Shown here: one piece after another, positions 53,012 through 63,653 of the stretch
Layout: every line of letters starts with the position of its first letter
Numbering within the stretch: the first letter of the stretch is position 1
NCBI RefSeq assembly: GCF_963678635.1
Contig: NC_087071.1
Span: 31,920,141-31,984,140 of the forward strand
DNA: 64,000 nt
Source of the DNA: Symsagittifera roscoffensis
Lineage: Eukaryota; Xenacoelomorpha; Acoela; Convolutidae
Direction of reading: 5' to 3'
The notes under the pieces: generated by a model
What the model was told of the DNA's origin: nothing
Database searches by the model: none
Seen by the model: only the letters and a program-made list of their open reading frames with translations
Program-made: the position numbers and the translations under genes

Positions 53012-54444
53012 TTAAAAATGCAACAAAATGCCGACAATTAAGTGGAAATTATGCCGACAATTTAAAAATTTTGAAAGAGTTAAATGAGCTAGTGCATATA
53101 AATAGTCAACAACATGGTCTTTGTTGAAATTACTAGAAATGTTTTGGATTTTTTCATGAATGTTTCGATATTTCTTCCGCCCTTGATTCTGTGTTCCCCC
53201 CATAGCCTTCAAAATGTTGAACTTCTGGTTTGCTGAGTCCATTTGAATCTTATTCAAGAAAGTGTAGAGGCATGGGTGGCTCCCTTGAAATAATGCTGTC
53301 ACTCCAAGATGCCAACCTTCAACGGCGTTTGTCGTTCGTATCAAGCCTTCCGCTGCTTCTTGGGAATGGTTGCAAAGACTCATAGGGAATAACGGTTGCC
53401 TGCTGTTTCGCCCTATTGTTTCGCCCTTTATATAACTTCTCTGAAAGTATGAGGCAAGTTCGTCAATTTTATCTGACAGGCTTTGCTCAAGATCTAATCT
53501 GTCCACCACATGCTCAATCTCCTCAATGACGCTCTCGAACGATTGTTCCACTAAATCAGTTGGAACAAAACTGAGAGCGGGTATTGAACGCAGTGCCAAG
53601 CTTAGCTCGCAGTTGTTTTCATAGGCTTTCTTGTAACAGCCTTTGATTGAAGACTCTGGAAACGCACTTGTAAAAGCGTTTACGGCAGCTCGTTCAAAAT
53701 CTAGAAGGATCCTCGATGGTTGCGCGTTATCAGAGACAGAGGTGATGGCTTTCAGGAATTTTGAGTACGTCTGTTCAGTTTTGTTTGGCAGTAGAGCATA
53801 AAGGCATGGTGGGTAAAATCCACCGATTTGAATATGAATAGTATAAAGCTGGTAAAACTGCATTGGGCAAATTTTGAATCTACCGTCGCAAAGCCAAAGA
53901 GAATTGTGAACTCGGAGGGCATGACCTTATCTCGATCACCGAAAATCAAAATTCGCTCTGGATCCATAACTCCACTGTCGAATAAACAGAAATCAGAATA
54001 TTCCGTCGGAATTATGAAATGCCTGTCTTCAATGATTGGCAAAGACGGGACCAAGTTCTGTTTCTGGGGGTTAAGAGTTCTATTTATTGCTACACGACTG
54101 GGCAAGGATAATTGAACAGCTTTCTCATCAGTTACTTCCTGGAGACAAGTGGCAATTATACTACTATTAACAGGTACAATTTGCTGCCTGGCCTTTTTTT
54201 TCATTTGATGCATGATCTGGTTTGCCTCAATTTTCCCACGTCTAACATCGTGGCTGTGCTCATTTTTTGTTGAGACGAGTTCATCTCCTGCTGTGACGGC
54301 GAGCATGCGGCATTTGTGTGAACTGTATTTTGCGCATCTCCAGTGCTCAGTAGTTTTTGTCGTCTGCTTTTTTGTGTAATCGTGTCCGTCAATAATTAGC
54401 GTTCGTTTGTTTCGTTGAGATATTCCCCATGCAAGTTGACTCAT
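53012..54444 (-). pseudogene. MULE transposase with FLYWCH-like finger, one frameshift
   Basis: The minus frame starts at ATG 54444 (MSQLAWGISQ). An N-terminal FLYWCH-like zinc finger reads WRCAKYSSHKC...NEHSH. Near 53.9 kb the frame shifts by one base. In the second frame the MULE DDE core appears: CDGRFKICP (first D, ~53.88 kb), ILLDFERAAVNAF (second D, ~53.69 kb), CYKKAYENN, and NAVEGWHLGV (catalytic E, ~53.31 kb). All three acidic residues are present. The protein ends at 53012. One indel is the only damage I see, so loss of activity is recent. It would cut and paste the element using its terminal repeats. Confidence 0.88.
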
Positions 54445-54730
54445 AGTATTTATGTTGAAGTGTTTATGTGGATGTTTAAGAACGAAGTAGTAAACAATGA
54501 AGCAAAATGAAAGAATAGCCGTTTTGATTTTGTTTCAAAGGTGCTAATTAGGGATTATTGTCAAAGTTTGGTGTGTAATTACCAAAAATTATGGTTTTTT
54601 AGGGTCAGCTTCGAATATTTTCGATTAGAGTCTTTTGTTATCTCGAAACGAGGCCAGTGTACATTAGCACTTGCTGGTCCTCAATATGAACATCAATGAA
54701 TCAAGTAAAAGTGTTAAGTATGGGATAAAA

Positions 54731-54851
54731 CGGCATAGGACAAAATGTCATGTGGGGCAAGTTGACATAGGACAAGTTGCCATGTAGGGCAAGTTAGTAT
54801 AGGACAAGATGGCATAGGGCCAATTGACTTGGGGCAAATAGTCCTGACACC
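54731..54851 (-). repeat. Right terminal inverted repeat made of short sub-repeats
   Basis: The reverse complement of this part shows the same AACTTGTCCTATG and AACTTGCCCCACATG units, in a different number and order from the left end. Confidence 0.8.
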
Positions 54852-54860
54852 CTCATAAAT

Positions 54861-55342
54861 CGTTCCAAATTGACTCACTAATATTCCTAGGCGTCACTTT
54901 TTAATTGCGACAAAAATGCCACTCTTCAATTAGCGTAATGGTGCATATTTTGAACAGTAAGTCAGAAATCAATTCAAAGTTAATACAAAATGTTTTTGAA
55001 ATTTAATTATTTTTAAACATTTCAAAAAATTTTATCAAAAACAAATCCATAGGCCTCAAGGGGGAGCCAGAAGATTCCAGGATCCGCTCTGATAGGAGCA
55101 CTTTTGTTGCTGTTTAGATAAGGCTTTTATTGAGAAAAATGCAGAGTGGGAAAACAAGCAAAATTGACAAGATATATCAAACAACAAGATCATTCAAGTA
55201 GAGATCGTTCATGGAACGTTGCAGTGACAAAAAAATATATTTGCCATCATGTATCGGCAGCTTGCACATCTTTCCTGGTTATACTTGTTCCTTCTGAAAA
55301 CTTTAGGCTTATGATTTCAATTTTTCATTAAACATATACCAT
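54861..55342 (+). other. Intron 4 spacer right of the MULE
   Basis: No supported feature; the open stretch at 55146-55331 lacks domains. Confidence 0.35.
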
Positions 55343-55535
55343 AGCTTTTATAAAAACATATAAGATAGATTTTATAGAACATGTAAGATAGCTCTTATAG
55401 AATTCATTAAATGGCTTGTATAGAATATATAAAATAGCTTTTATAAAATTTATAGGTAGTTTTTTTTAGGTATAGAGTATATCAGATAGCTTTAATAGAA
55501 CATAATAAGATAGCTTTACAGAACATGGGTAGTTT
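55343..55535 (+). repeat. Minisatellite, ~30-bp units
   Basis: About six variants of ATAGCTTTTATAGAACATAT-like units in tandem, with TAAGATAGC as the most constant part. It lies just downstream of the antisense ORF stop. Confidence 0.75.
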
Positions 55536-55567
55536 TTGTAGCTTTTTCTACAATCAGTTATCATTCT

Positions 55568-56191
55568 TCAACTAAGACCAATTTTTCTCGCTAAAAATTC
55601 GCCTAATTTTCGCATTCGACCTTCTTGTTGTTCCTTTTCAAAATAATTGTACAGTCGCTGGGCAAAATCTTTGCAGTTGTCGTTATACCGGTGGTAAGTA
55701 ATTCTTAGCTCATTGTTTTTGTATAAAGTATCGAAAAAGCTCGATAGCTTAGAATCCGCATCTGGTAACTTCGTGGATTTCATTTTTCTGATATCTGTCA
55801 ACCATTTCCATCCTGCAGTTCGTGGCCTGCGTCGATAATGTTTAATAACCTTCTCATGATTTTTGCATCTCTGCATTGTCAATTCTTCAGTATTTTTCTC
55901 AATAGACCACCACCATTCGTTAGTCTCCAACACCAGAAAACAGTGATAAACAATGAGATCGCTCAATTGATATGGATTAAGTGGATGCTTCCACATTTGC
56001 ACTTGTAGAATTTTTTCATCTGAAACCAATTCGTTCAAAATTTGCACCAATGCTGATTCGGTCAGTTCAGACATTGCACAGTTTGGGTTGTCACAGTCTC
56101 TATCAAAGTATAATTTACTTGTCCATTTTGAGCCGTCAGCTCCGTCCTTTTTGTTGCTGGTATCTAGTTTCGAAAATGACATCTTATTCAA
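55568..56191 (-). CDS. Single-exon antisense gene, papain-like-fold candidate
   Basis: A 207-codon ORF from ATG 56191 (MNKMSFSKLD), intact. Motifs: a His-containing strand VYHCFLVLETNEWWWSIEKN (residues ~85-105), QRCKNHEKVIKHYRRRPR, and a late RYNDNCKDFAQRLYNYF (~175-190). A His on a strand and a Cys in an N-x-N-C-x-x-F-A context, in this order, resemble LRAT/NlpC-type permuted papain-like enzymes, but this is only a motif resemblance. It lies within intron 4 of the WD40 gene, opposite strand, between a minisatellite and a 110-bp tandem array. It may be a nested host gene, a retrocopy, or an uncharacterised element gene. Confidence 0.65.
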   Translation of the reverse strand: MNKMSFSKLDTSNKKDGADGSKWTSKLYFDRDCDNPNCAMSELTESALVQILNELVSDEKILQVQMWKHPLNPYQLSDLIVYHCFLVLETNEWWWSIEKNTEELTMQRCKNHEKVIKHYRRRPRTAGWKWLTDIRKMKSTKLPDADSKLSSFFDTLYKNNELRITYHRYNDNCKDFAQRLYNYFEKEQQEGRMRKLGEFLARKIGLS

Positions 56192-56284
56192 AATTTGACG
56201 TCTATAACGTTAACGAGACAGATCTCCGAAGGGTTTTTGATCTTAACGAAAGCTATATTAAATTTGGCTTTCAAGATCTGTCGA

Positions 56285-56550
56285 TTAAATAATAATATAA
56301 CGTAAGACCTTGCGTAGGAGACCAACTATAAGCAAAATCTCTGGAGGTTTTCTATTTCAATGATTGCTATCTTAAACTTTGCATGTTAGACCACTGTCGA
56401 CATAAGGTTAATATAACGTAAGATCTTGTATAAGACACCAAATTTAAACACCAGGAGTTACAGGGGAAATTATAACTCTATCTTGAACTTTGTATGTTAG
56501 ACCACTGTCGACATAAGGTTAATATAATGTAAGATCTTGTGTAAGACACC
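56285..56550 (+). repeat. Tandem array of ~110-bp units, interrupted by a LINE
   Basis: The box TAATATAACGTAAGATCTTG with TTAGACCACTGTCGACATAAGG occurs three times. The third unit breaks after TGTAAGACACC at about 56550 and resumes after the LINE at about 57400 (AAATGTAAACATCACGAGTTACA, compare AAATTTAAACACCAGGAGTTACA). Confidence 0.8.
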
Positions 56551-57402
56551 TCAAATGCAAGTCTAGTCAAAATTACCAAATGGTTTGAAATGAATAATTT
56601 GAAAATAAATTCTGATAAAACAGAATTTCTGTTTGTTGACAGGAAGGTTGCAAGAGAAATAAACATACGTGTTAATAATGAAATTGTCAAATCAGAAGAC
56701 ACACTTACAGTGCTTGGTTTTATTTTTGATTCCAAATTTAACTTACAACGACAAATCAATTCTGTTTGTAGCTCGGCCTATTACATTCTGCGGAAACTTT
56801 TTAGCATAAAAGCTTTCCTTTCTTTTGAGACCCGACATTTACTCTGTCAATCCCTTATACTTAGCCGCCTTGACTATTGCAATAGCCTATATTTTGGTTT
56901 ACCCAATTACCTTTTGATGAAACTGCAGAAAATACAAAATTCAGCTGGACGATTTGTATTCCAACTCAAGAAAGGAACACCAACCAGCCCTTATCTACAT
57001 GATCTACATTGGTTACCAGTCTCGAAGCGAATTGAGTTCAAATTACTGTGCATTGTTTTCAAAGTACTAAACCGAAGCTATTTATGTCCAGCATTTTTAA
57101 GAGACATACTCAAATTAAAACAAAATAGCTATAGCTTGCGTGATGGTCCAAAATTGGTAGTACCCAGAGTTAATTCAAGTTTAGGTAGAAGATCTTTCAG
57201 CTATTGTGGAGCAAAACTTTGGAATTCACTGCCCCAGAAAATGCGAGAAGAAACGGACTTTCAGTTATTCAGAAAATCACTGAAGACACATTTATTCAGA
57301 TCTCATTATTACACATCGGCCACGTACTAAGGAGACAGACAAAACAAACACCTTTGAGTACCAAAAAGGGTGTATAATCCAGCAATGATGATGATGATGA
57401 AA
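56551..57402 (+). mobile_element. 5'-truncated CR1/L2-type LINE with (ATG)n tail
   Basis: The insertion splits a unit of the 110-bp array. Only the RT C-terminal region remains. It ends in ATGATGATGATGATG near 57387-57400, the short 3' microsatellite typical of the CR1/L2 group. Confidence 0.85.
56590..57330 (+). pseudogene. LINE reverse transcriptase C-terminal fragment (intact frame)
   Basis: 246 codons in one frame: LKINSDKTEFLF (thumb), VLGFIFDSKFN, LSRLDYCNSLYFGLPN, LQKIQNSAGRFVF, LHWLPVSKRIEFKLL and WNSLPQKMREETDFQLFRK, to a natural stop. These are the standard motifs after the YADD box in CR1/L2 proteins. The open frame and tail suggest a younger copy than the other LINE pieces here, but it lacks the catalytic part. 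Confidence 0.88.
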
Positions 57403-57595
57403 TGTAAACATCACGAGTTACAAGGGGGGGGGGATTATAGGTCAACTAAAACTAAATCCCAAATAGACAGACAGAGCTGTGAGAATAGAAATTTGAGAGT
57501 TTAAGAGTTTTTTTTTTTCTGTTACTTGAGTTCATTGAATCTTTTCCAACTGTTTGTTGGCCTGTGTTTGAATGCAATGCCATCTCTGCTTCTAG

Positions 57596-57728
57596 GTGTT
57601 CCAATACGATGAGCGCAGTGGCAGTGTGCGTATCTGTTACACACTGATAGACAAGGACGTGAACAAGGCGGCAGTCAACTGCACAACTGTCAGATGGATG
57701 CTAGATGGCAGACGAATAATCGCCGCAT
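57596..57728 (+). CDS. WD40-gene exon 5
   Basis: 133 bp after GCTTCTAG, ending GCCGCAT before GTCAGT. The frame starts VFQYDERSGSVRICYTLIDK and ends TVRWMLDGRRIIAA. It finishes one WD40 blade and begins the next (VRWMLDGRRIIAA strand). Enters in phase 0 and ends in phase 1, which the next exon completes (T+AC, Tyr). Confidence 0.85.
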
Positions 57729-58249
57729 GTCAGTTGTTTTATTTTAAAAAAGCTTGAAACAGTTCGGATAGACCGAATTGAATTTTTCCAAGTATTAAAT
57801 TTTAGGGATGATCTTCAACTTTGAAAATACAAAAGCCAGTTCTGATGATATTATAAATTGCATTGACAAAGTTAAATAAAAAAAAGCAATCTGCCTATTG
57901 TGAACAAATGGTGTCCGAAGTTTAAGGTAACAGTGAGACATGGTTACTGCTTGAAAAACATTTTTTTCCGATTACACTTTTCGGAATAGGTCATTTGCTC
58001 TTGTTTTTTAATTCAGTCTTTACGAAATTTATGTAATTGTCTCGTTTTGATATTGTTATGATATAATCGGTAACTAGACTTTTTTTACCCCTGAACAATT
58101 TTTCTTACAAATATTGTCAGAATTTAAGTCATTCATGCAATTGTTTTCACGTACTTTAATGCTTTATTACCTTAAAAATTCAAATATATTTACCGAGTCA
58201 TCTTAATGTATAGATAATGTTGGAAAGTTTAACGAGAGGTTTTAAGTTG
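57729..58249 (+). other. Intron 5, left part
   Basis: AT-rich, nothing supported. Confidence 0.35.
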
Positions 58250-58892
58250 TTAAGAATGAAGTCCAAATTTGTTGGTCATGAACTAGCTAGTCTGCATGCC
58301 AATTTGTGTAACAAAAAATTACTTTGAAAAGTTTGTCGGTGAAGGGGAAAAGAAAAAGCGCCAAATTTTGTTTTCAAATAATTTTATAGAAAAAGTCATC
58401 TTTGTTCGGAATCGTTGTTTTCGTCTTAATTCCAGTCGTCTGAGTTTCCGTTTTTTTTTTTCAAATGCAGTTTTACTATAACTAAAAGTTGTTCTGCTAC
58501 TTTGAATTTGTGAACTCTAATTTTGAATAATAACATACTTTTTTTGGATTTTTGTTCGATAAAACGGTTTCAGCTTATGTTATATCGGTTAAGTCATCTC
58601 ATGTTGCGTACTTTTGAGGAAAATAAGTTCTTACGCTCTTGTATGTATAAAGAGGGTGGTATTAAAAACTTTAAGTTTTTAGCTCAGTTATTTTGTGACA
58701 AGTTTTGCTTTCGTCATTATAGAAATCGACACAAGTTTTGTCGGTTAGTTGCCGTTTGTCAAAGGATTTGCAATACTTTTTAGGGCTGTTTATCAAAGTC
58801 ATACTAGGTGATTTTATATAGTTTTTTAGAAGAAGCATTTTTTCGACTTCTTCTAAGTGAACTTGCTTGATTTTTTAATCAGACTCGTTCTC

Positions 58893-58962
58893 ACTTGGTC
58901 TAATGGTAACGCAGTTGCCGTTGCACACTAAGGTCCTGAGCTCGAGTCCCGGGCGGACCTTG
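58893..58962 (+). repeat. tRNA-like SINE head
   Basis: GGTCTAATGGTAACGC (box A-like) and GAGCTCGAGTCCCGGG (box B-like). Paralogue of 23572-23640. Not a closed tRNA. Confidence 0.6.
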
Positions 58963-59221
58963 TTTTTTCAGCATGTATGAAGTAGATTTTTTTCTATGGA
59001 AAATTCAGTCGACGTACTTTTGTTGTTGTGCTCTTTTTTGCCGGCTTCTTTTTTCCAAAGTTTAAAATTTTTCATTGGAGCTATTCTTGCTAAAATTGAT
59101 GGTCATCACTGCTGCTGTTTTTTTTGTCAGTTCATCAACTTAGATTTTGGTTAAGTTTTTTATTAATATTTTTGAGTCACTCAACGTTGTTATTTTTTTT
59201 AGATCATAGCACATCTATATT

Positions 59222-59277
59222 TTTTGTCCTATCTATCTATCTGTCTATCTATCTATCTATCTATCTATTTATCTATT
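59222..59277 (+). repeat. (TCTA)n microsatellite
   Basis: About 12 TCTA units with TCTG and TTTA interruptions. Confidence 0.9.
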
Positions 59278-61881
59278 ATATATTTAAAAGCGGGCATCAC
59301 TGTCGCGCCATGTTAAAGATTTCACAACGTTGCTAAAAATTTGTCAACTAATTTAAAATTAATTGGGTATTGATACAAAAACTGGCCTCCAATAAAAAAA
59401 CAGAACAAACAAACATATTTCACCATTTTTTGATTTTTTGGTACTTTTTGAGGCAATAGTTTTTCAAAATTCAGTTTTTTATGTTCGTAGGAAATGTTCC
59501 TATCTTAAAAGTTTCCTTAAAGAGAAGTTGTAAGAACTGCATAAAAAAACCGAATCACTAAAATATGGTCGGAAGTGTTTTGTCAAAGCTTAGTGTTCTG
59601 AAAATATATATTTTTGAGTCGTTGGAAATCTTGCATCCAAATGTGAGTTCTCAAATATGTTTATGTTCTGAGATATGACATTTAAATGATTTTTTGAGAA
59701 AATTTGGATTTAAAAAACTTCACAACATTTGAAATTTCCAACCCTGTAGTCAGGTGCTGTCGAGGTACTATCAAGGGTTGCAATTCTTGCCTACCAAAAT
59801 GACTCGCCAATTCTTGCCTACCAAGGTAGTATCCGTTGAAAAATAGATAAATGGCGTTCCCAAAATGCGAGTTTGGAATTGGCGCGAAAAATTTTGATTG
59901 ACTTCTAGTTTCGAAAGTAAATTTAAGTTTTAGATATCTTAGCGGAATTAGAACAGTTCTCAATTATGGTTATCGGATTGATGAAACTATTTTTTTTCTG
60001 AGCAGCAAAACTTGATTATTATCATTAATTCAATATAATTCAGGTCGGTTTTGGTTCAAAAGTTTAAGTTTAAAAGCGTAATCGCTTAAAATTTTTTTGA
60101 CAACAGTTCTTTCTGGCTTTTTGTTTTGTTTTTGGGTCAATGGGCGTCTACCGACGTATTGTCGGCTTAGTGGCAGCTCGGGAAAAATTAAAAACTTAAT
60201 GATGATGGTTGGTTGTGCTTCTCGACGGTTTTTCCGAAATTAAAAAAAATCAAAAATATTGCTCCTTTTATGCTGCGCTTGCGTTGTATCGCAAGTTATG
60301 CGTAGCTTTGATTTGTCTCTGTGTTAGCCGTTGCTTTTTTGTGAATTCAGATGCATGTTTTTCTGAGTCGATGTTCTGTAGAACATTTTGTTTCGGCTTG
60401 GCTAGCTCAAATAGCATAAGCTACATCCGATTCATAGGATCTAATTCAATGCTGCTTGTGTTTTTGGTGCAAAAAACTTTGATGGAGTAGTAGAAAAGGC
60501 CGTCATCTCTCGTATCAGAGGCACTGTTCTCCGTTCTTCTGATTTTTGTTTTCCAAGGCTTACATAATTTCTATGCGTCTTTTGCATTTCCGAGTGTTTT
60601 TCTTGCTATTTGCCGGTTTTCAATTCTGATCGCGAGTTACAGGTTCGCGTTTCCGGAATGTCTATTTAGTCATGCACTCTATTTACACTAGCGTCAGCTT
60701 AGTGTATTATTGAAAACTTTAGTTGTTTTTCTAACCTACGCCATTTTTGGGGCACCTCTACAGCTTTTTGATAGCATGTGCTTTGACATTCCAAAAGTAA
60801 TGAGTTAACACAGTTGATTCAATTTAAATTTATCAAATGAACCAAAAAAGTTTTTTGTTTCAAAAAACAGCAATGATATAAACTCGATTTCAGAAATTTT
60901 CTAACACAATTTATCTCGCAATTTTTTGAAACGCATAATTTATACTTATGCGGCTTTATGCTTTCCGATTTGTTACATGCAAAGTTAGTGTGGGCGCCTT
61001 CAGTTTGTTATGTTCCAAATTATTACCTGCAAAAATGTCTTATTGTTTTTGGTGCCACTTCTGCTGAATCGCATTGGCAGTTTATTAGCATTTGTAACTT
61101 CTTTGTTCGTGACTAGTTTTTGTCGATGGTTAAGCGTGCGTGGCTGACTGGTTTGTGCGTGAGACTCAAAATTTTTATACTGCAGTAAATCGCAGATCGA
61201 ATCTTAGACCTAGCCCCATTTCATTCATTAGTAGCTTTTTTTAAAAAAATTTTCTTAGTGCACTTTCTGCAGCTGCTTTTTGTCGTGTTCTCCCTAGTGT
61301 TTGCGAAGCGAAGCTTCCCCTCTGTTTTGAAGATATTAAATTTCAACTAAAAACGGAAAGAGCCCTGCGTCTAGCTAGGTTTTTGTTTCAAGGTAGGACT
61401 TAATTGTGAACTGCCAATGTATTCTTCTTTTCAGTGGCGAGAGCAAGTGATTTTGGTCTCGGGATCTGGACTTTTTGAGAGTCGATTAACGTAGTTCAGA
61501 GTCTCGTGATGATTTTTTTTCGCGTTTTGAATTCTAAGATCAGTTCATATCTTTTGTTGAAAGATGGGCGAACTCCACTATCAATCGTGATCGACTTGTT
61601 TATTTTTTAGATTTTCATCCGAATAAAAAAATCACTTTTTGATCCAGTTTTGTCAAAATCAATTAGTTTATCAAAAAGAGTTATTGTTCTGAAAACTTAG
61701 AGGTTTCAGGCCATATTGTTTTTTGTTCTGTTTCCTTGCGTTCCTTAACTATTTTCTTACTGCCTGTTGTAATTATGTGTTTTTCTTGTAACTAACTCTC
61801 TGACGGGTTTGGGATTCGAGTCCCGGCCGAACCATGTTTGCTTTTCACTATGTGTCTGTATTTATGTATACATTGCTTTAA

Positions 61882-61957
61882 GGCCCTTCCCTTTGGGTCT
61901 AGAAGTAAAGCACGCGGCATCCGAATGGAAGGTCTGGGGTTCGAGCCCCGGCGGACA
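61882..61957 (+). repeat. tRNA-like sequence with strong box B
   Basis: GGGTCTAGAAGTAAAGCACG as box A-like and GGGGTTCGAGCCCC as box B with a closed T-arm. The acceptor stem does not close. A diverged copy is at 62022-62095 and a T-arm-only copy is near 61805. Read as a SINE head. Confidence 0.6.
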
Positions 61958-62021
61958 GTTTTTTTTGAAAAGATACGCAAGAAATTGATTTTGCTTTATT
62001 TCGGAACCTCAAATTAATTAA

Positions 62022-62095
62022 GGCCGCTCTCACTCGGATTAGAAGTGAAACACGCGCCTTCGGAACATACGGTCTGGGGTTCGCGTCCCCGATGG
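62022..62095 (+). repeat. tRNA-like sequence, diverged copy
   Basis: GGATTAGAAGTGAAACACGCG and GGGGTTCGCGTCCCC parallel 61882-61957. Followed by T-rich DNA. Confidence 0.55.
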
Positions 62096-63198
62096 TTTTG
62101 TTTTTCTTCGATTATTTACTCTAGCGAGTATCAAGTGTTTTAGCACGAACCTTCGTTTTTTTCTAATCTAACTCGCATTTAAAAGTGTTCACTAAAAATG
62201 TTCGCTTGTGTGCCTTTTTGCGTTAATCACGATCTGTAGAATTGGAAAGTTCATAGCCTCTGTTCTGGGCTTTATTTTTGGCTATTATTTGTGATACACT
62301 AAGCGTCAGTGATTGAGTGGTTAGTGCGTGAGACTCATAATTTCTAGGTTGTAGGCTAGACATCGCCGAATTTTTACTAATTCGAGGCTTTTTTAACTTT
62401 TTTCTTTTGCACTTTTTATTACTCTACAACTGCTTTTTGTCGTGTTTTCGCTAGTGTTTGCGAAGCACAGCTTCGCCTCTGTGTCAAAATTGTCGGACTC
62501 TCGTTTGTCTATTTTCCGGCTTAATTTCCAAAGCATGGATTTTTTTTTCAAAGCATCAATATTGTTTTAAGCAATTTTAACTATAATTGAAAGTCGTTGT
62601 GTAGTTTGTAAGTTTACCAACTTTGATTTTGTTTAATTTGAAAGTCGTTGTGTAGTTCTTAGGTTTAGCAACTCTGATTTTGTTTAGTTTTAATAATTGT
62701 TTTTTTCCCGTCTAAATGGGTTCGGCTAATGCTATATCGACTTTGCTATATCGACTTGGTTCCCTCATTTTGCTTCGTTAAAATTGCAAAAATCGTTTTT
62801 ATGTTCCTTTGTTCCAGAAGGAATTGGGCGTAAAACCTCGAATTTTTCTATGGCAAGAGTTGGTTTTAGTCTTATCTGGCCTCTACCCAAGTTTTGTCAG
62901 CTTCTCCGCCGCTCGGTAAAAATTTTTTAACGGCATTTTTTATGTTCATTGACATGTTTTCCAGTCAATGAAAACAGTCGAGTAAATTTTAAGAAATTTT
63001 GTAGACGATGTTTTTTTGCCATTTAAAATATATAATTGCGACTGTAGCTTCCTCAATTTTAAGTCTCACTTAGGTTCTTTTTCTGTCTTTTTATTCTCAA
63101 TGATTTGTGTGTTTATTGTATCACAAATTTTGCGAAGCTCCGCTTCTGCTCTGTGTTAAACAGACAAAAAAATCTCATAGGGCCTGTTTTTTCTTTAG

Positions 63199-63376
63199 AC
63201 ACGAATGGCTTCGTGAAGTTGTGGCATGTGACTTCCAAGTCGGCTCTGGTGACAAGGAACGAGAACAACACTTCGGACACACTCCAGGGTGCGAATGAGA
63301 ACGACCTGGTCAACGAAGTCTTCCGAAGTGGCATGCCGACAACCACGATTAACTCTGGCAGAAGGGCGTCGAATCG
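63199..63376 (+). CDS. WD40-gene exon 6
   Basis: 178 bp after TTTTTTCTTTAG. The frame begins with the Tyr codon shared with exon 5 and reads TNGFVKLWHVTSKSALVTR (the closing strand of a WD40 blade with its Trp), then a polar loop (NTSDTLQGANENDLVNEVF) and TINSGRRASNR. The donor GTAACT at 63377 overlaps a TAA at 63378-63380. If the donor is not used the protein ends here; if it is used, a 27-bp exon follows. Confidence 0.85.
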
Positions 63377-63626
63377 GTAACTCATGAAAATCATAAAGAA
63401 AAATCGAGTTTTTGTTTTTTTTGTTTTGTAGACCAATTGATGATATTAAAATTCATGGATACTTAGCTTAGGTTAGTTTAAGTGGTGTTCAATTTTGCAT
63501 ATTGAAGCCCCATTGAGATAGTTTGCCGCTTTAAAAAATATTTCCTAATATGGTTTGTTTGGGAGCTTGAATTTCAAAAGTGAGTTTATTTGTAGCGCAT
63601 TAAAATCAGTGACTTTTTTGTTTCAG

Positions 63627-63653
63627 GCAGGTTCACTGTGTTTCATACTCCAG
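63627..63653 (+). CDS. Predicted 27-bp microexon 7 of the WD40 gene
   Basis: Acceptor TTTTTGTTTCAG and consensus donor GTGAGT enclose 27 bp. Joined in phase to exon 6 it reads RQVHCVSYS, exactly the start of a WD40 strand, which argues that the gene continues to the right of the window. Confidence 0.55.

Larger units (their letters stand above)
52395..54851 (-). mobile_element. MULE DNA transposon, 2457 bp
   Basis: It is flanked by a perfect 9-bp duplication CTCATAAAT (52386-52394, 54852-54860), the size expected for Mutator-like elements. The termini are inverted repeats sharing TTTTGCCCCAAGTCAA/TTTGCCCCAAGTCAA near the ends. A FLYWCH-like finger and a MULE transposase lie inside on the minus strand. 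The right half of the intron continues unchanged after it. Confidence 0.92.
58250..59330 (+). repeat. Unit X-related repeat, uninterrupted copy
   Basis: It combines the CATGAACTAGCTAGTCTGC box of unit X, a block matching 23150-23830 nearly throughout, and the (TCTA)n plus GGGCATCACTGTCGCGCC end that in the other copy is split by the LINE at 23826-27443. It is therefore the empty-site reference for that insertion. Confidence 0.85.
59331..63198 (+). other. Intron 5, right part, repeat-rich
   Basis: It holds a copy of the ~120-bp array seen at 27.6-28.5 kb (59640-59830), a copy of the ~450-bp repeat (61470-61760), SINE-like copies at 61070-61330 and 62290-62490, and tRNA-like boxes at 61882-61957 and 62022-62095. 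A tandem pair TTGAAAGTCGTTGTGTAGTT lies at 62586 and 62638. No exon seen. Confidence 0.55.
32403..63653 (+). other. Host WD40-repeat gene locus, at least seven exons, open to the right
   Basis: Seven predicted exons on the + strand (32403-32609, 41990-42184, 44869-45005, 47363-47486, 57596-57728, 63199-63376, 63627-63653) have GT/AG borders, and their phases join in one frame throughout (0-0, 0-0, 2-1, 0-0, 1-2, 2-1). Exons 4-7 carry WD40-type strands such as FSPNKEYLALG and NGFVKLWHV. The introns (9.4, 2.7, 2.4, 10.1, 5.5 and 0.25 kb) are filled with mobile elements. The protein would be a beta-propeller scaffold; which WD40 family it belongs to I cannot tell. Extra exons may be missed in the long introns. 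Confidence 0.7.
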
